Assembly: GCA_051453625.1 (NCBI GenBank)
Contig: JBOZIK010000001.1
Coordinates: forward strand, 63,919,401-63,983,400
Reading direction: 5' to 3'
Length of the DNA: 64,000 nt
From: Welwitschia mirabilis
Lineage: Eukaryota; Gnetophyta; Gnetopsida; Welwitschiales
The notes beneath the pieces were generated by a model. It did not search any database. It saw only the letters and a list, made by a program, of their open reading frames with translations, and was not told the DNA's origin. Below, piece by piece: positions 50,370 to 63,166 of this stretch; the first letter of the stretch is position 1, and every line of letters starts with the position of its first letter. The translations under genes were made by a program, and so were the position numbers.

Positions 50370-51240
50370 TAAAACCATCCCTATAGAAAACATAATAGAA
50401 GACAATGAATATGATAGGGAATATTTAATGTTATGGGAGCATGTGGAGCAAGCTTTGAGTGGAGCTCTTTCACTCTGATGAGCATCTTAGTAGTCACCAT
50501 AATCAAAAAGAGATTTTTCAAAGTCATTGATTATGCCATCATNNNNNNNNNNNNNNNNNNNNNNNNNNNNNNNNNNNNNNNNNNNNNNNNNNNNNNNNNN
50601 NNNNNNNNNNNNNNNNNNNNNNNNNNNNNNNNNNNNNNNNNNNNNNNNNNNNNNNNNNNNNNNNNNNNNNNNNNNNNNNNNNNNNNNNNNNNNNNNNNNN
50701 NNNNNNNNNNNNNNNNNNNNNNNNNNNNNNNNNNNNNNNNNNNNNNNNNNNNNNNNNNNNNNNNNNNNNNNNNNNNNNNNNNNNNNNNNNNNNNNNNNNN
50801 NNNNNNNNNNNNNNNNNNNNNNNNNNNNNNNNNNNNNNNNNNNNNNNNNNNNNNNNNNNNNNNNNNNNNNNNNNNNNNNNNNNNNNNNNNNNNNNNNNNN
50901 NNNNNNNNNNNNNNNNNNNNNNNNNNNNNNNNNNNNNNNNNNNNNNNNNNNNNNNNNNNNNNNNNNNNNNNNNNNNNNNNNNNNNNNNNNNNNNNNNNNN
51001 NNNNNNNNNNNNNNNNNNNNNNNNNNNNNNNNNNNNNNNNNNNNNNNNNNNNNNNNNNNNNNNNNNNNNNNNNNNNNNNNNNNNNNNNNNNNNNNNNNNN
51101 NNNNNNNNNNNNNNNNNNNNNNNNNNNNNNNNNNNNNNNNNNNNNNNNNNNNNNNNNNNNNNNNNNNNNNNNNNNNNNNNNNNNNNNNCATCAGACTGTG
51201 TTCATGATCTACTAGAATGTTAAAATGCCTATAGTTTACA
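50370..51240 (+). repeat. Copy B of the unnamed repeat, containing a 646-N gap
   Basis: Homologous to 36,550-36,800. The gap (50,543-51,188) falls inside the homology: the left flank ends GATTATGCCATCAT and the right begins CATCAGACTGTG, whereas copy A reads GATTATGGTCGTCAGACTTT continuously. The true gap is therefore probably near zero or slightly negative, not 646 bases. Confidence 0.65.
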
Positions 51241-53790
51241 AGTAAAATGCTTATGAATATTTATTTTTGATATTAATAGTAGGCATATCCACCTAATAAT
51301 TAAGATCTTTAAAGTTGAGAAACAGAGGTTGAAATGGAAGAACCATTTTTTTAGTAGTTCTAGATGCATCTAAAATAGCCTCTAACTTTTTTAGTATGGA
51401 TATAGTAGAAGATAAGCTACTATTTCTCATGGTTTCATTTGGATAAACACATTTTGAAATGGATTTTCTTCTTAAAGAAAGACTTAATGTTTTTGTCCTA
51501 TTACAAATCAGCTCCTTCCGCATTATAGCCTATGGATTTTCTAGTATTGAAATCCCAAGGTAATGACCATGTTAAACAAGTGAAATAAGTTTTAGTATCT
51601 TAGAGCTAAAAACTATATAAAATATTTGGGTATAAATTAATAAACTAAGGTTTAAAAAACTAATGTTTTAGATATGTAAGAATCAAAGTATAAAGACTAT
51701 TAAGTAGAATTGTGTATCCTATCAATGCCACAGATCCAACTAATACTAGTATCTCTTTCATCAAAACCCTCTAACTTTTATAACAAACAATTTGAGCATC
51801 TTTATAGTTGTGTTGCTTCATTCTTGAAACATGATATGAACAATAAATAAAATGCTTCGAAAGATATTCCAATCAGTAAAAGGTCACTGTCCAAGGTATG
51901 ATATGAATAAGATATAATTATCTTATTCCATATATATTAAAGTATCTTATTGATAATAATCGCAGAGTATGAATACATAACAGGTGAAATCTAATAGCCT
52001 CATATCCATCATTTATTTATTTCATCTGCAATACTAAAAAAATTAGTAACCCAAATCCATCCAACCTAATTGATCTCTAACAAGAATCCATTAATTCCTT
52101 TACATAAGCAACCAAAAACCTATAGTTTGAGTAAATGATTCCTCTGTGATTTCTTTTAAATTTGCAAAACTACTTCACAATTCCAAATTCATTTGGAAAC
52201 ATGCTTTCTTACGCTCATGCTTTTATGAATTAAAGTCTTGCAAGGAATATATACAANNNNNNNNNNNNNNNNNNNNNNNNNNNNNNNNNNNNNNNNNNNN
52301 NNNNNNNNNNNNNNNNNNNNNNNNNNNNNNNNNNNNNNNNNNNNNNNNNNNNNNNNATATACAACAGTGAGGCTATTACACACTGATTTGCATTGATAAA
52401 ACACTAGATGATAGTTCCATTAAAAGGTTGTAGGGTTGTATGGCCCACTAAGAAGAAGGCCTATGAAGGAAGACATGATAGTGATTATAGGATCAATTAT
52501 TCCATCTTCCCAAAGTCTTACTGAAAGGATAATTAATAAATGAAGGATGACAGCTAGAGTGAGATGGAAGAGAAGATGTGGTAACTACTAATTAAGCACA
52601 AGGAGAAGACTCATTACCTAGGTATGGATGTGCTTATCAATATTAAAAAAAGTAGCTACACTTGGATGTCAAGTTAAAGTATAACACAACCCACTTGGTA
52701 AGAAAGGACACAATCTCGATGTTAGTTAACATGAACAAGTTACTAGTAGGAAGGGTAAAGTAGTAGACATTTGGATGTTTGCATATTTAACAATTAAATT
52801 TACATGAAAGAGGATTACATGTTGTTTTTAGTATTTATTTTAATGTAAAAACATAAGTAACACTAAGTTGTAGACTTTTAAAAACTCATGGTTTTTGTTG
52901 AAACATCAAGACTCTAATGGCTTATAGGTCCATTGATTCTTTTCATCATATAACTACTACTTTTTCATTTATATCACTTAGGTAGTAATGCAAATGGCAT
53001 TTTAACTTTTATTCAATGTTTACCTTGAGTTGATATTTATTTACAGCTAAAGAATAGGGAATTCCTTTGATGTTTGACTTAAGTTGATGTATATATGTTT
53101 AGAGCAACCTTAATCACATCAAATAGTTGAAATTCTCCTCCATAATAAGAGATAAGTTAATAAAAGATCAAAGGAATATTAGGTAATTAGCATTCTTCTT
53201 AAAACTTTCATGAAGTTAAAAAATTCTTTCTTCCTTAAGTCTGCAGAAAGCTTTTTTAGTAATCATTGGAAAGTGGGTAATAAGAAGATTCAAAAGAAAA
53301 GAAAAGTAATACATGTTAAAGTATCATGGTATTAGTATCCATCTAGAACAATTAAGATATGCTACATCTAGACTAGTACTATAGTAAATCGTAACTTATT
53401 ATCATCTAGACTCTTATAAGATGCCATTGCTTATTCATATCCATCAAAATCATACATACGTCACTAAATATAGGGCCTAAATAAATTTTTTTTATAGCCC
53501 TATAGAAATAGCTTTTAAAAGAGTTATCATAAAATAATTTTTTTTAAAGAGAGCACAAACAAATAATAAAGACATAAATCAAACTTACAATGGACTTTTA
53601 TACATGATTTTTTTCCTCTTCAAGGCATAAAGAATTCTTAGGTCCATATAATTTAACATAAAATAGGCCTATATTAGATGATTTAAAATAACACCCTCAT
53701 ACAAAATGATCAACTAAAAGAGATTATGTTAAAATTTCCCCATTTTAATGTGGAAGTGAGTGGAAGGAAAACTCACATTAAAACCAAATT
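51241..53790. other. AT-rich intergenic sequence with a 100-N gap
   Basis: No gene was recognised. The gap at 52,257-52,356 (100 N) has ATATACAA at both edges, an 8-base overlap. Confidence 0.4.
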
Positions 53791-53799
53791 AAACATGCA

Positions 53800-55130
53800 T
53801 CTCTTTCAAGGTTTTCACATGTCAAAGAATCATAATTTTTTTCAATTTTTATTTTTTTCCTTAAAAAACTATAGATGGTAATAATACGAGAAATGAGGAA
53901 AGCCCAATGGGAAAAACATGTGAGCATGATGGAAAATGAAACATGATTATGTGGTATATATGAGATAAGAAAAGGAATGAATGACATCTATCCTCAATAA
54001 CTATGGAAATAAGAAGTGGTAAATGAGGATAAGGCAAAATGGCAAAGGGAATTAGGACTAATAAAGAATGATGATGAGGAGAATGAATGATCAAGACATC
54101 CTAAAGTGTTAAAATGAAGTGGTCGAAGGGAATGGACACTCCACAAATGTAATGTGATGTAGATATTTAGTGTAATGCATACAGTACAAGCTAGATGCCA
54201 ATGGAACATAGGGATAGATGGCTATAAAAACTAATAGCAATGTGGATGTCATAGCAAGATGAATGATGATAACTAAATAGGATGTAAAACAAAATAAAAC
54301 ATGTGTAGATTAGTCATGGAAAAGGAATAAGGATAAAGGGTGATGCAATGTTTAGGGAAAAGGCAATGGAATGATGAGGGATATTGTTAGCAATGGAAGG
54401 ACATGCATGTAGAGGAGGATAACACAACACAAAAAATGTAAGATGTTCATTAGACATAGTAATCATAAATAAAACTTAATAAAATGATATGATTGAGTAT
54501 ATAGAATGTACCATAATGAGCATGCAATAGTCAAAAATGTTAGAGAGCTGTAAATCTATATCCTTTTAGGTTTTTACATGTCTATGATTTTTTTGGAATT
54601 TTATCTTTATTTTTTCAAAATTTTCTCTCTTTTTTTCCTTCTTTTGGTATGTAAAGAAATGAAAGTAAATAGGGTGAAAATGGGTCTAATGAAATGAAAT
54701 AATGGATGTGAATGAAATGAGATAAATGGGAAAGATAAGGGATGAAGGGTATTATGAAATGGATTAAAAGTATACCTACTAGTACCTAGTGAAATGATGA
54801 TGGTGATACATGAACAAGAAAAATAAGAAGGCTTATATGAAGGTGTGAATCATGACAGAAAGATAACTAGATGTATTATGACATGAGCTGGTGTGACATA
54901 TGTCATTATCCTCCTCCTTAATGGATGGAGCCTTATGAGGTAAACTATCAATCATGCAAAAATTAGAGTCATAAAGGATGAAGCAACCCCTATCATGTGA
55001 TCATGACATATACTCTCCTTCATTCTGTCCATGAAGGATAGCAACATATGTCCCTTTGATGATCTAAAGAGTGTTCTTGACGATAGTTTATAAAGCTCAA
55101 ATAAATTTAAACAAAATGTGAAATATACAT
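53800..55130 (+). repeat. Purine-rich, strand-asymmetric repeat region
   Basis: The plus strand is strongly A+G-rich from about 53,870 to 54,960, with many GATGA, GGAAA and AATGG phrases. Two related units start with TTTCAAGGTTTTCACATGTC near 53,807 and TTTTAGGTTTTTACATGTC near 54,566, about 760 bp apart, each followed by a T-rich stretch and then a purine-rich stretch. It lies 3' of the gypsy integrase on the minus strand, where Tat-type elements often carry long non-coding, repeat-rich DNA. Confidence 0.6.
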
Positions 55131-55683
55131 GATATATGTAAAATACAAATGTTATCTTACATGAAAATCAATGTGTATATATATTAAATATTTCATCAGG
55201 AAAGATGCAATACGAAAACATGTGAAATGATTAATAAACATGTAGAAAATGACTAAGTAGAGCATGAAATAAAGGCAACATGTATTTTGAATTTTATGTC
55301 ATTACTAGTATGGTTGAAGACATAAGAAATTTATAGGTTTATTCTCCTCAATGTTGTCTAGGCTTTTCAGTTTATATGCTTTCTTATTGAACTTTTTGAG
55401 GTGATAAATAAGACTAACCAATTTGATGAAAATTTTAAGATCTTTTTAGTCAAATATACTTTTAACATTATCACCTACTTTATAAGATCTTGGGTATATG
55501 TGTTTATTATATACATTACTAATACACTTTTAGTAAAGTTAATTTTTTTGTAATGCTTTTAACCTTTCTTCATCCAAAGTTTCTAGCAGTGTTAGCCATG
55601 TTTCTTTCTTTGTGTCAGATATTTATAGATCCTTAAAAAGAGTTTATAATGTGGAAACCTAAATTTGAGTTATTAGAACAACT

Positions 55684-56400
55684 CTAGTACCATAAACCAA
55701 TTGAAATGGGGTCATTCGCAGAGTAGTTTTTACTATAGTATGGTAAGCCATAATGCAAAGGCAACTTTTGATGGCATGAGTTTACTTTCTTATATAAAAA
55801 CATTTCAAGATGATTAATTATGAGTTTATTTGTTACCTCAACTTGTCCATTCACTTGAGGATAACATAAAGTGGAAAACAAATTCTTTATCCCAACTTTT
55901 ATTAGGAAATTCCTTAATTTGAATGATCTAAGATATGGACCATTATCAGTGATGATGATGTAAGTTATGCCACCTTTAGCGATGATGTGATATAAGATGA
56001 AATTTTTGATTTTCTTCATAGTTGTTTTCTATAATGGAATTGCTTCTATCCATTCTAAGAAGTATTTCATGGTGGTAAGAATCTAAGCATGTTATCTTGA
56101 TGAGATAGAAATTATGGAATAAATTAAATTCATACCCCATTTCTTGAAAATGCAAATTAGATCAAAATGAAAAATATTAATGATCACTTGATGTATTCTT
56201 AATGAAAATATTTGACAAGTATGAGAAGATCTTATCATTTTAAATAATTGTTCTTCATGGTTTTCCAGAATTAGCCAAATCTTATCATGTGATTTAGTAC
56301 TAAATTTACCCCTAGTGGGCCTCATACATTTCAGCATGTATCTCTTTCAAGACATGAGTAGGCTTATTTGATTTTAGGTGTCTCAACAAGATAGCCTCTT
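55684..56400 (-). pseudogene. Gypsy integrase, broken
   Basis: Integrase inserts the cDNA copy into the host genome using a D,D,E triad. The zinc-finger end reads HTCQIF (56,215 region), and FKKWGMNLIY follows at about 56,150-56,120. Where the family has the first catalytic Asp (WGxDLIG) this copy has Asn (codon at 56,129-56,127), consistent with a G-to-A change. The second Asp is present in YIIITDNG and the Glu in NGQVEVTNK, both in an open minus frame of 111 codons (56,019-55,684). LPLHYGLPYYSK corresponds to the family's LPxVLWAYRTT. The copy is inactive. Confidence 0.85.
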
Positions 56401-56689
56401 TTAATTTCTTATGATATGATCTCGGATTAGGGTGAAACATGTGGCTTGATCTTGAAAGTTTCATCTCTATAATGGGGAAAAACTTTTTGGTATAGTTTGA
56501 TTAGTGAGATAATTCATTAAAGTATCATATCATTTACCACTGTCTCTAGGATATTTTGTTACTTGACTTACTTCATGTTGTAATAGTTCTAACTAAGCTG
56601 CAATTGGTTGCTTATCTAGGAATATTTGATTCAAATCTATGCATGTGACATATTCTTTGAGAGACAACTCTCTAAGGAACATTTAAGTG

Positions 56690-57060
56690 AAGTTAGTAAG
56701 ATAATCTATAAATTGGTTTTCATTGTTAAGAATAACTAGAATTTTGCAGTACCTAAATGACATAAGAAATTTCTTTACTCTTCTAAGATAAGCATCTAGG
56801 ATTCTTGACTTAGCTTTATGATTGTTTAATACTTGATTAATGATTATTTGTGAGTCATCAAAAATTCATAATTTATTAAAGACCACTTGAATAACTAGCA
56901 TAATTCCCCTTATCATGGCTTCATACTTAAGGATATTATTTGTGCAAGAGAAATATAACTTAAATGAGAATGGTAAACTAGTTTCGTTATCAAGAAAAAT
57001 ACCACTCCTAGAAGGCCATGATTTGGTTAGCTATACAATCAAAGAACACTAGCATGTGAC
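56690..57060 (-). pseudogene. Gypsy archaeal-type RNase H (second RNase H)
   Basis: The minus frame reads LPFSFKLYFSCTNNILKYEA, then MIRGIMLV, KLxIFDDSQIIINQVL, RILDAYLRRVK and NENQFIDYLTNF. This follows the cellular-type RNase H pattern seen in Tat elements (CTNNxAEYEAL, GDSxLIxxQV, NxxADxLA). The Glu of YEA and an Asp of DDS are retained. An additional RNase H of this kind between RT and integrase is diagnostic of the Tat lineage. One visible stop lies before IFDDS. Confidence 0.75.
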
Positions 57061-57979
57061 AATTATTTTTCATGTTAATGATGTGAATTTATTCATTAGG
57101 GAAATTTCCATGCTTACTCAAGATTTTACCTTTAGTGATAACTCGAAGATCTGACATATATTTAGTTATACACTTTCCTTTGACTAATTTTTGGAATTAA
57201 ACTTCCAAGTTAAGCTTAATGAGAATTGATGCTGATTTAATCAAATATGTACAACTAGTGGTGTATTTAAGTATATGTTTGAGTAAGTCCTAGTTATTAA
57301 TCTTAATCATTTTATTCATCATCATGTAATGATGGAACTTTTGTGATGTGAATACTAGACTCAAACATGCCTTTTTTACATTAGTATAGCACGTTCCTTT
57401 CATACTAGTATAGTGTTTTTCTAATGTAATAAAGTAGGTAATCTTAGTGAAGTTTGATTTTTGAAAGATCATTGCACTAGTTAATGATAAAGTATATATG
57501 AGGTAAACATTAAATGGTTGAACTAGCCTAGAGAAACTTAAAACATAAGTAAATATTAGATATACTTTAATCTAGTTAAAAGCTCTTTAGCAATTCTCAT
57601 CCCACTTGAACTCATTATCTTTCTTAAGCAAGGGCATGAATGGCTTAAATCAATTTCTTAAAATTGAGATAGATCAATATATTACTTGTAACTTACTTTT
57701 TATACTTTGTAGTTCCTTGAGACTTCATAATAGCAGTATATCAATGATTATATTAATATTACCTAGTCAATTTCTATGCCTTATTTGGATACCATAAAGC
57801 CTAGGAGTTTCCCTCATGACAACTGAACATGTATTTCTTTGGGCTTAGGCATAGATTATTATATTTCCTCACTTGAGTAAAGGGTCAATTTAAGTTACTA
57901 GAATGATTAGATACTACCTTTGATTTGACTTCAATAACATCCACATAGTCTTCCATTTTTTAATGGATTATATCATACA

Positions 57980-58285
57980 AGATATGAATCATCACATGAT
58001 GGTATGTTGTGCTAGAATTCTTTAATCCCAAGACCATAATAACATAATAGAAGAGAGCTCATCTAGTTATAAATATTATCTTATGATGATCTCTAGGAAT
58101 GATGCATATCTCATTATAATCCAAGTAATTATCCATGAATGATAAGAGGTCATAGCCAATGGTGTTATCTATGAGGATGTCGATATTTGGTATAGGATAC
58201 TCATCCTATAAGGTTATTTTATCTAGATTATTATAATTGATGCAAATGTAGATCTAGCCATTCTTCTTTGGAAAAAATACCATAT
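57980..58285 (-). pseudogene. Gypsy reverse transcriptase fragment
   Basis: Reading leftwards: FFPKKNG*IYICINYNNLDK (family VRKKNGxxRVCVDYRDLNK), then YPIPNIDILID, GYDLLSFMDNYLDYN (the SFMD block with the first catalytic Asp), FYYVIMVLGLKNSSTTYHHV (family YxVMPFGLKNAGATYQR). Several stops interrupt it. The Y/F-x-DD active-site block lies further left and could not be read cleanly. Confidence 0.85.
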
Positions 58286-59549
58286 TTCATAATTAGTTTG
58301 AATAGTCTACTAGTTAGACAAAACCGATAGTTAAAAGAAATTCTAATTCTATTTCATCATCAACACAATATGAGGGTTAAGTTTTTTAACCTTTCATGTC
58401 ATTGAGGTTGAGTTTAATTTCAAGATGATATTATGCATGATGATCGATTTATTAATGCCTTACATATCTTTATAATGCCAAGTGAAGATATTTTTATTAG
58501 ATCATAACACATGTTATAGTTTAGACTTGACTAGTTATACAACTACTTATTGGTCTTAAGAAACTTCTCTTGAGCTATGGAATTCACTAGGAATTTGCAT
58601 ATCATAACATCTTGTTTCTTTGTCAAAAATGATTTCCTCTTTTCAAAATTCATTATTTTGTATGCTTTAATGTTTCCACTTATTTGCTATTGATTTGAGA
58701 AGACATAAGATTTTTCTATGATTTTCCTATAACCAAAATATACAAGGTCGAGATCAATGTACCTTTAAATGAGCTAATCAATAAGAGTAACATGGAATAA
58801 AAAGCTCAACAAAATTCTCCTCATGATACACTAGAAGTTGAAGTATTAAAGTAAGAACTTGCAATGAGGATAAAATGAAAAGAAAATGTTTAAAAACATG
58901 ATAAACCACAATGGCTAAAAAGGTAAGTGCAAAAGTATAAATTATTTATTAGAATTTATTTCCTCTTTTCTTAAATAGATTTTTTTAAAAACTAGAAAAA
59001 AGTTTGAGACTTTTTGACACATTACACTTTATAAATGTTCATCAATGGTGTGATAGACTAAGGATTTCCTTAGCTACTAAGGGCTTACTTAGTTATGCAC
59101 ATACATTTAGCATGAGGTGCTCTAGCCATTAAGGATTTTATTCATTGTGTTTCAGCTAGATAAGTAAGCTAGAACCTTTTTTTCACACATACAAATACAC
59201 ATATTTACACACATACATTTCTTCTTTAATTTTTTTAATATTTTTATATATTTTTAATTTTTTTTAATTTGTAAGTTTTAAGAGCTAGGATTATTAGCTA
59301 ATTAAAAAATTATTAAGAGAAATGGAATCCACCTTATACTTAGGATCTAAGCATTACAAATCAATAAGAGCTTTATCTTATGAGGATCCGCTAGATCATG
59401 TTCAAAGTGTAGAAAAGGAATAGTCATCTTCTTGAGTATAGGAGATGATGATGGAGAAGACAAAGTGAATGAAGACTTTACATTTGTCATGATGTAATTT
59501 CATTTTAATGATACTAAAGTTTGAACTTAATAAATCTTACTTCTTGGTG

Positions 59550-59850
59550 AAATACTGATATGATTATCTAAGAATAGCCTAAGAGTAATTAAAGGTTGTT
59601 GAATTATTATTTACATGGAACTTAGTGTCATTTACTTATGGGCTACTTCAACTGGTAGGATTATCATTTCTCTTGATTTATTCTCACAATCACTAAAAAT
59701 TCTAATTATCATGATCTTTTTTGAATTTAGCAGGTATCACATGTTGAGTTTTTCAAGGAATGATGACCCTATTACATTTAGCTCAACCATGTAATTGACA
59801 AAGGTCCTACTCACTTTGGTAGGCGTAATGTAGGATGATTTTATTATGAT
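59550..59850 (-). pseudogene. Gypsy aspartic protease region (probable)
   Basis: A minus-strand reading contains IRIFSDCENKSREMIILPVEV followed by a degraded block ending PLITLRLFL. It resembles the VxxFDxxxRxxxGxIxLPxxVGP ... YNxLLGRPW stretch downstream of the protease active site in Tat elements. The DTG/DxG active-site triad itself was not identified, so the assignment is tentative. Confidence 0.5.
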
Positions 59851-60409
59851 CATTCTTGTAGGTGTAGTATGAATCTCTTAATGTGAGAATTGAACTATTT
59901 GTTCATCCTTTTCTCTCTCCCAAACACTCACTTGCTTTCAGGTGGCTTCCTCTTTGTGATATTAAGTTAGATTGGGAGATGAGTTTAAGCTTAATCACTC
60001 CTTGCATATGCTTTCGAATGCAAGTCTATAGGACTTAGAACTCTTCATTAGTAATGTAAGATAATGATAAGCTTTCTTCACTTATAAGAACTATGATTAC
60101 ATTTATACATGAGATCAAGGAGTAAGACAAGACTGAGAGTGTTTTCTTTAAACTAGTTTCTCTAAGTTCTCTTTTTTTTTTTTTTTTTTGGAAAATTTGT
60201 TCTAATGATGTTTTAGATTGATCCTAAATCACTAGAATCACAAAAGAATCATTATCATTTTGAAATGCCATATTTTGTGATAGTTATGACATAAAAGTTT
60301 GAGGAAGAAATAAGTTCTTATGGATCTCTAATGATTATTTGTAATAGCTAAAATTGTAATAAGTTTTATGTCTTTTTTATTTTTAATAAAATCTTAGATG
60401 ATATCTTTT

Positions 60410-60490
60410 AGGTTAAAACAATTCTCAATATGGTGTTCCCCCAACTCTATGATATTTGCAGTATTTAAATTCATCATACCATTTTTGTTT
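60410..60490 (-). pseudogene. Gag C-terminal motif of the gypsy element
   Basis: Combining two minus frames gives YCKYHRVGG and then EHHIENCFNLKDIIxDFIKN. This matches the YCxYHxxxGHxTExCxxLKxxIExLI motif near the end of Tat-type Gag proteins. A one-base frame change separates the halves. Gag forms the particle that packages the element RNA. Confidence 0.65.
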
Positions 60491-62039
60491 GAATGCATTC
60501 AAATCTTCTTATGTAATTGGGGTAACTAGAATGCCCTCTTATTTAATAAAATTAATAGGATTTGAGTCATTAGGATGATTAATTTTATGAAACATCTTCT
60601 AAGTTATACAATTGTGGTTTAACTTTGATGTTTGTTTTGGCTTTGATTTTAAGATGTGAATGTCTATTATTGAGTTTGTGTTGGTGGTGGAGATTAAACT
60701 CATTATGGTGAAGGGTAATACAATTGATAATAATCTAGTTATAAAATAAAGGATTGTAGAATGAAAGAAGCTTGGGGTACCATCAGTGCCATTGTTAGAT
60801 TACCCCTTAGTTGGGATGAGTAAATAGGCTAAGCTGGTTAACTAATAAAAGTAATAATCTTTGGATTGGCTTTTTTACTATTGTGTTCTCTCTCTTAGAT
60901 GGTTTTATTTGTGATGTGTTTCCATATTTTATGGCTTTTCTTTCTTTTCCTGTGATTTCAATTCTGTTATCTAGTATGATTATATTACATGTTTAAGGTT
61001 TTCAAAACATTGCATTCTTAGATGTTTAGATGCATAGGGTATGCATAACTTAATGAATAAGTATGTCATGTCAGAATCTACAATGGGCGTTTCGAATTAT
61101 AATGTTGTAACTCTTCATTGGCATAATAAGTTTGCAATATCTCATTGGACTATTATCACATGATGGTTAGAGTGTCTAGGATCATTCACTTGGAGATGTT
61201 AATTACATAATATTGGACAAACATCTCTACGAGTCATTATAAACTCGTGGTGGAATGAGGAGGTATGCAGCTATATCATTCAAGTTCACCTTTTCAAGAA
61301 GTGAAAGAACACATGACATGTAGTATTGCAATCAATGTTGTACATATGACATGTATGTTTGTAGTTCCTAACATTCTTTAAGTGGATACTCTACTAGTAA
61401 ACTTGTTAAAGTTAGGTAATTCATTTGGGATGAGGATCTTATAAGATATAGAGAAGTGAATTAGAGTGTTATCAAAGTCAAAGTCTATATGAATCTTTTT
61501 GTCTTAAAGGCCTTATTTTCAATCATTAATGGGCTCCCAAACAATCATTATATCTAGTTGATTAGGATCTTGTTTTAATACATTAATTTCTTGGTGATTC
61601 TTCCCCATGAGTCAAGTAGTCAAAGAGGCTACTATCATTGGCATCATTTTTTGCATCATGTATTTGAAGGTTTTTTTAGTTCCCTAAGACCTTAATCATG
61701 ATCCCACTTAATAATGAATTCTTTATCATTGGTCCTTTCAGGGAAAAAATCATTTTGTGTGGTTCTGTTCTTTATTGACTAATCAACCTTAACCTCCTAA
61801 ATGTCATAGCAAAAATTCATTTGCTATGATGAAAAAGGTAAAAGTCCTAATAACCTTTATAATCTATGATAATATGAAGTTGATGCATGGTAAGGATGAA
61901 AGGATTATATCAGATTAGGATTTTATACACTTCTTTAGAAATGAAACCCTTCTTGCCACATGTTGAGATTGACATCATAACTATTAAGGCCTAAGACATA
62001 GTTGTGGAAGAGGTAAATGTGACGTCTAAATAAATGATT

Positions 62040-62074
62040 GAGATACCCACAAGAGGGGCCCTTCTTCTGGTGTC
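62040..62074 (-). promoter_or_regulatory. Probable primer-binding / post-LTR region of the gypsy element
   Basis: Directly after the LTR end, the minus strand reads TTTGACACCAGAAGAAGGGC. This looks like a deaminated TTTGGCGCC-type PBS region. It fixes the LTR as a 5' LTR and the element orientation as minus. The matching tRNA was not determined. Confidence 0.45.
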
Positions 62075-63152
62075 AAACTATTATGATTGATTTACATAAC
62101 CAAGGTTTAAATTTCAATGTTATTGCTATTGTTTAATTATTATGTAGTTTTAATCAATTTTGATATTAGATAATTAACCTCACTTTGGTACTAGTTTAAT
62201 AGTTTATTTTTTGATTAGAAATTTATTTTGGTATGGTGTTATTGTGTAATTAATTAGTTTGATTGACTTAGTTTGAATCCCTTCTTATATCACTAAACTA
62301 TTTATGTTTAGATTTCACAACATTAAATTCATTTGTTTTTTGAGTTTTATCATATCATGTTTCGATCTTAGTACACTCTTTTTAGTTTCAAAATTGTTAT
62401 AAAATTATTTTTCCCCTAGAATATTTTAGTTTAGTTTAATGTAGTGAATAACTTCAAAACAAAAGTATTTTCATATATGATGGTGAAAATCAAATTGATT
62501 CAAAAATCTGTTTAACAAACTTCTCACCCCTAAGAATAAAATAATACTATGAATGACTTGCTTCAACTACATAGTGGTTTATGTTTTATTCTTCCTTAAA
62601 TTTTGATTTAAATACATATAATTTGAAATCTTGAATACTATTTGGAAGCCAAACTTCATAGAATTAGAATATTACTATGAAATGGTTTGATAAAGTAATA
62701 ATGATAATTTAGATATGGACGAGAATATACATATTATTTATTTAATTAGCTTATTATCCTAATAATTTTATACTTGAAAAGTAGAAGGGTAAAAAAAGAA
62801 GATGACACCTAAGCTAAAAGTTTATAGTTTCAAATAAAGAAAGAGATGGCCATCACTCAACAAGCTGCGGGGTTAGTTCCAATAACATAAGAAGGCGGAT
62901 GAGGGTTCATTTGGTCCAATATAACCAACTACATGTCTTCTCTACTATGCACATCTCTTTTCAAGCTTTTGAAGAGATGTCCATGCTAATTCCTTTGTTT
63001 TAGACCCTACCTTTTCTTCACCATTCCTACCACCTTATAAAAGATTTCACTTGTTGTTTTTCTTGGACATGATCCAATCTAATCATCTAGATGTAGTCTT
63101 CTCTATAAATCCAACTCTCTCATCCTCTTTTAGACCCCTTTCTTTACTACCA
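62075..63152 (-). repeat. 5' LTR of the gypsy element, truncated by copia insertion
   Basis: Homologous to 33,662-34,608 in the same orientation. Its outer end is interrupted at about 63,152 by a copia LTR. The minus-strand end borders the PBS-like sequence. Confidence 0.75.
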
Positions 63153-63166
63153 TTTATTAAAATTAG

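Larger units (their letters stand above)
55650..63152 (-). mobile_element. Ty3/gypsy retrotransposon, Tat-like, decayed
   Basis: On the minus strand from right to left the order is 5' LTR (63,152-62,075), PBS region, gag, protease, RT, a second RNase H, and integrase. The extra RNase H between RT and integrase is the mark of the Tat lineage. All frames contain stops. The 3' LTR is not adjacent to the integrase; the only matching LTR is at 33,662-34,608, 28 kb to the left. The 5' LTR is cut by a copia insertion at about 63.15 kb. Confidence 0.85.

Noticed and set aside
50433-51215. Frames of 226-260 codons on both strands
   Set aside because: They are artefacts of the 646-N gap; only about 45 codons are real sequence.
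60172-60189. Run of 18 T as a poly-A tail of a minus-strand retroposon
   Set aside because: It sits between gag and protease of the gypsy element with no recognisable retroposon body next to it; probably a simple homopolymer.
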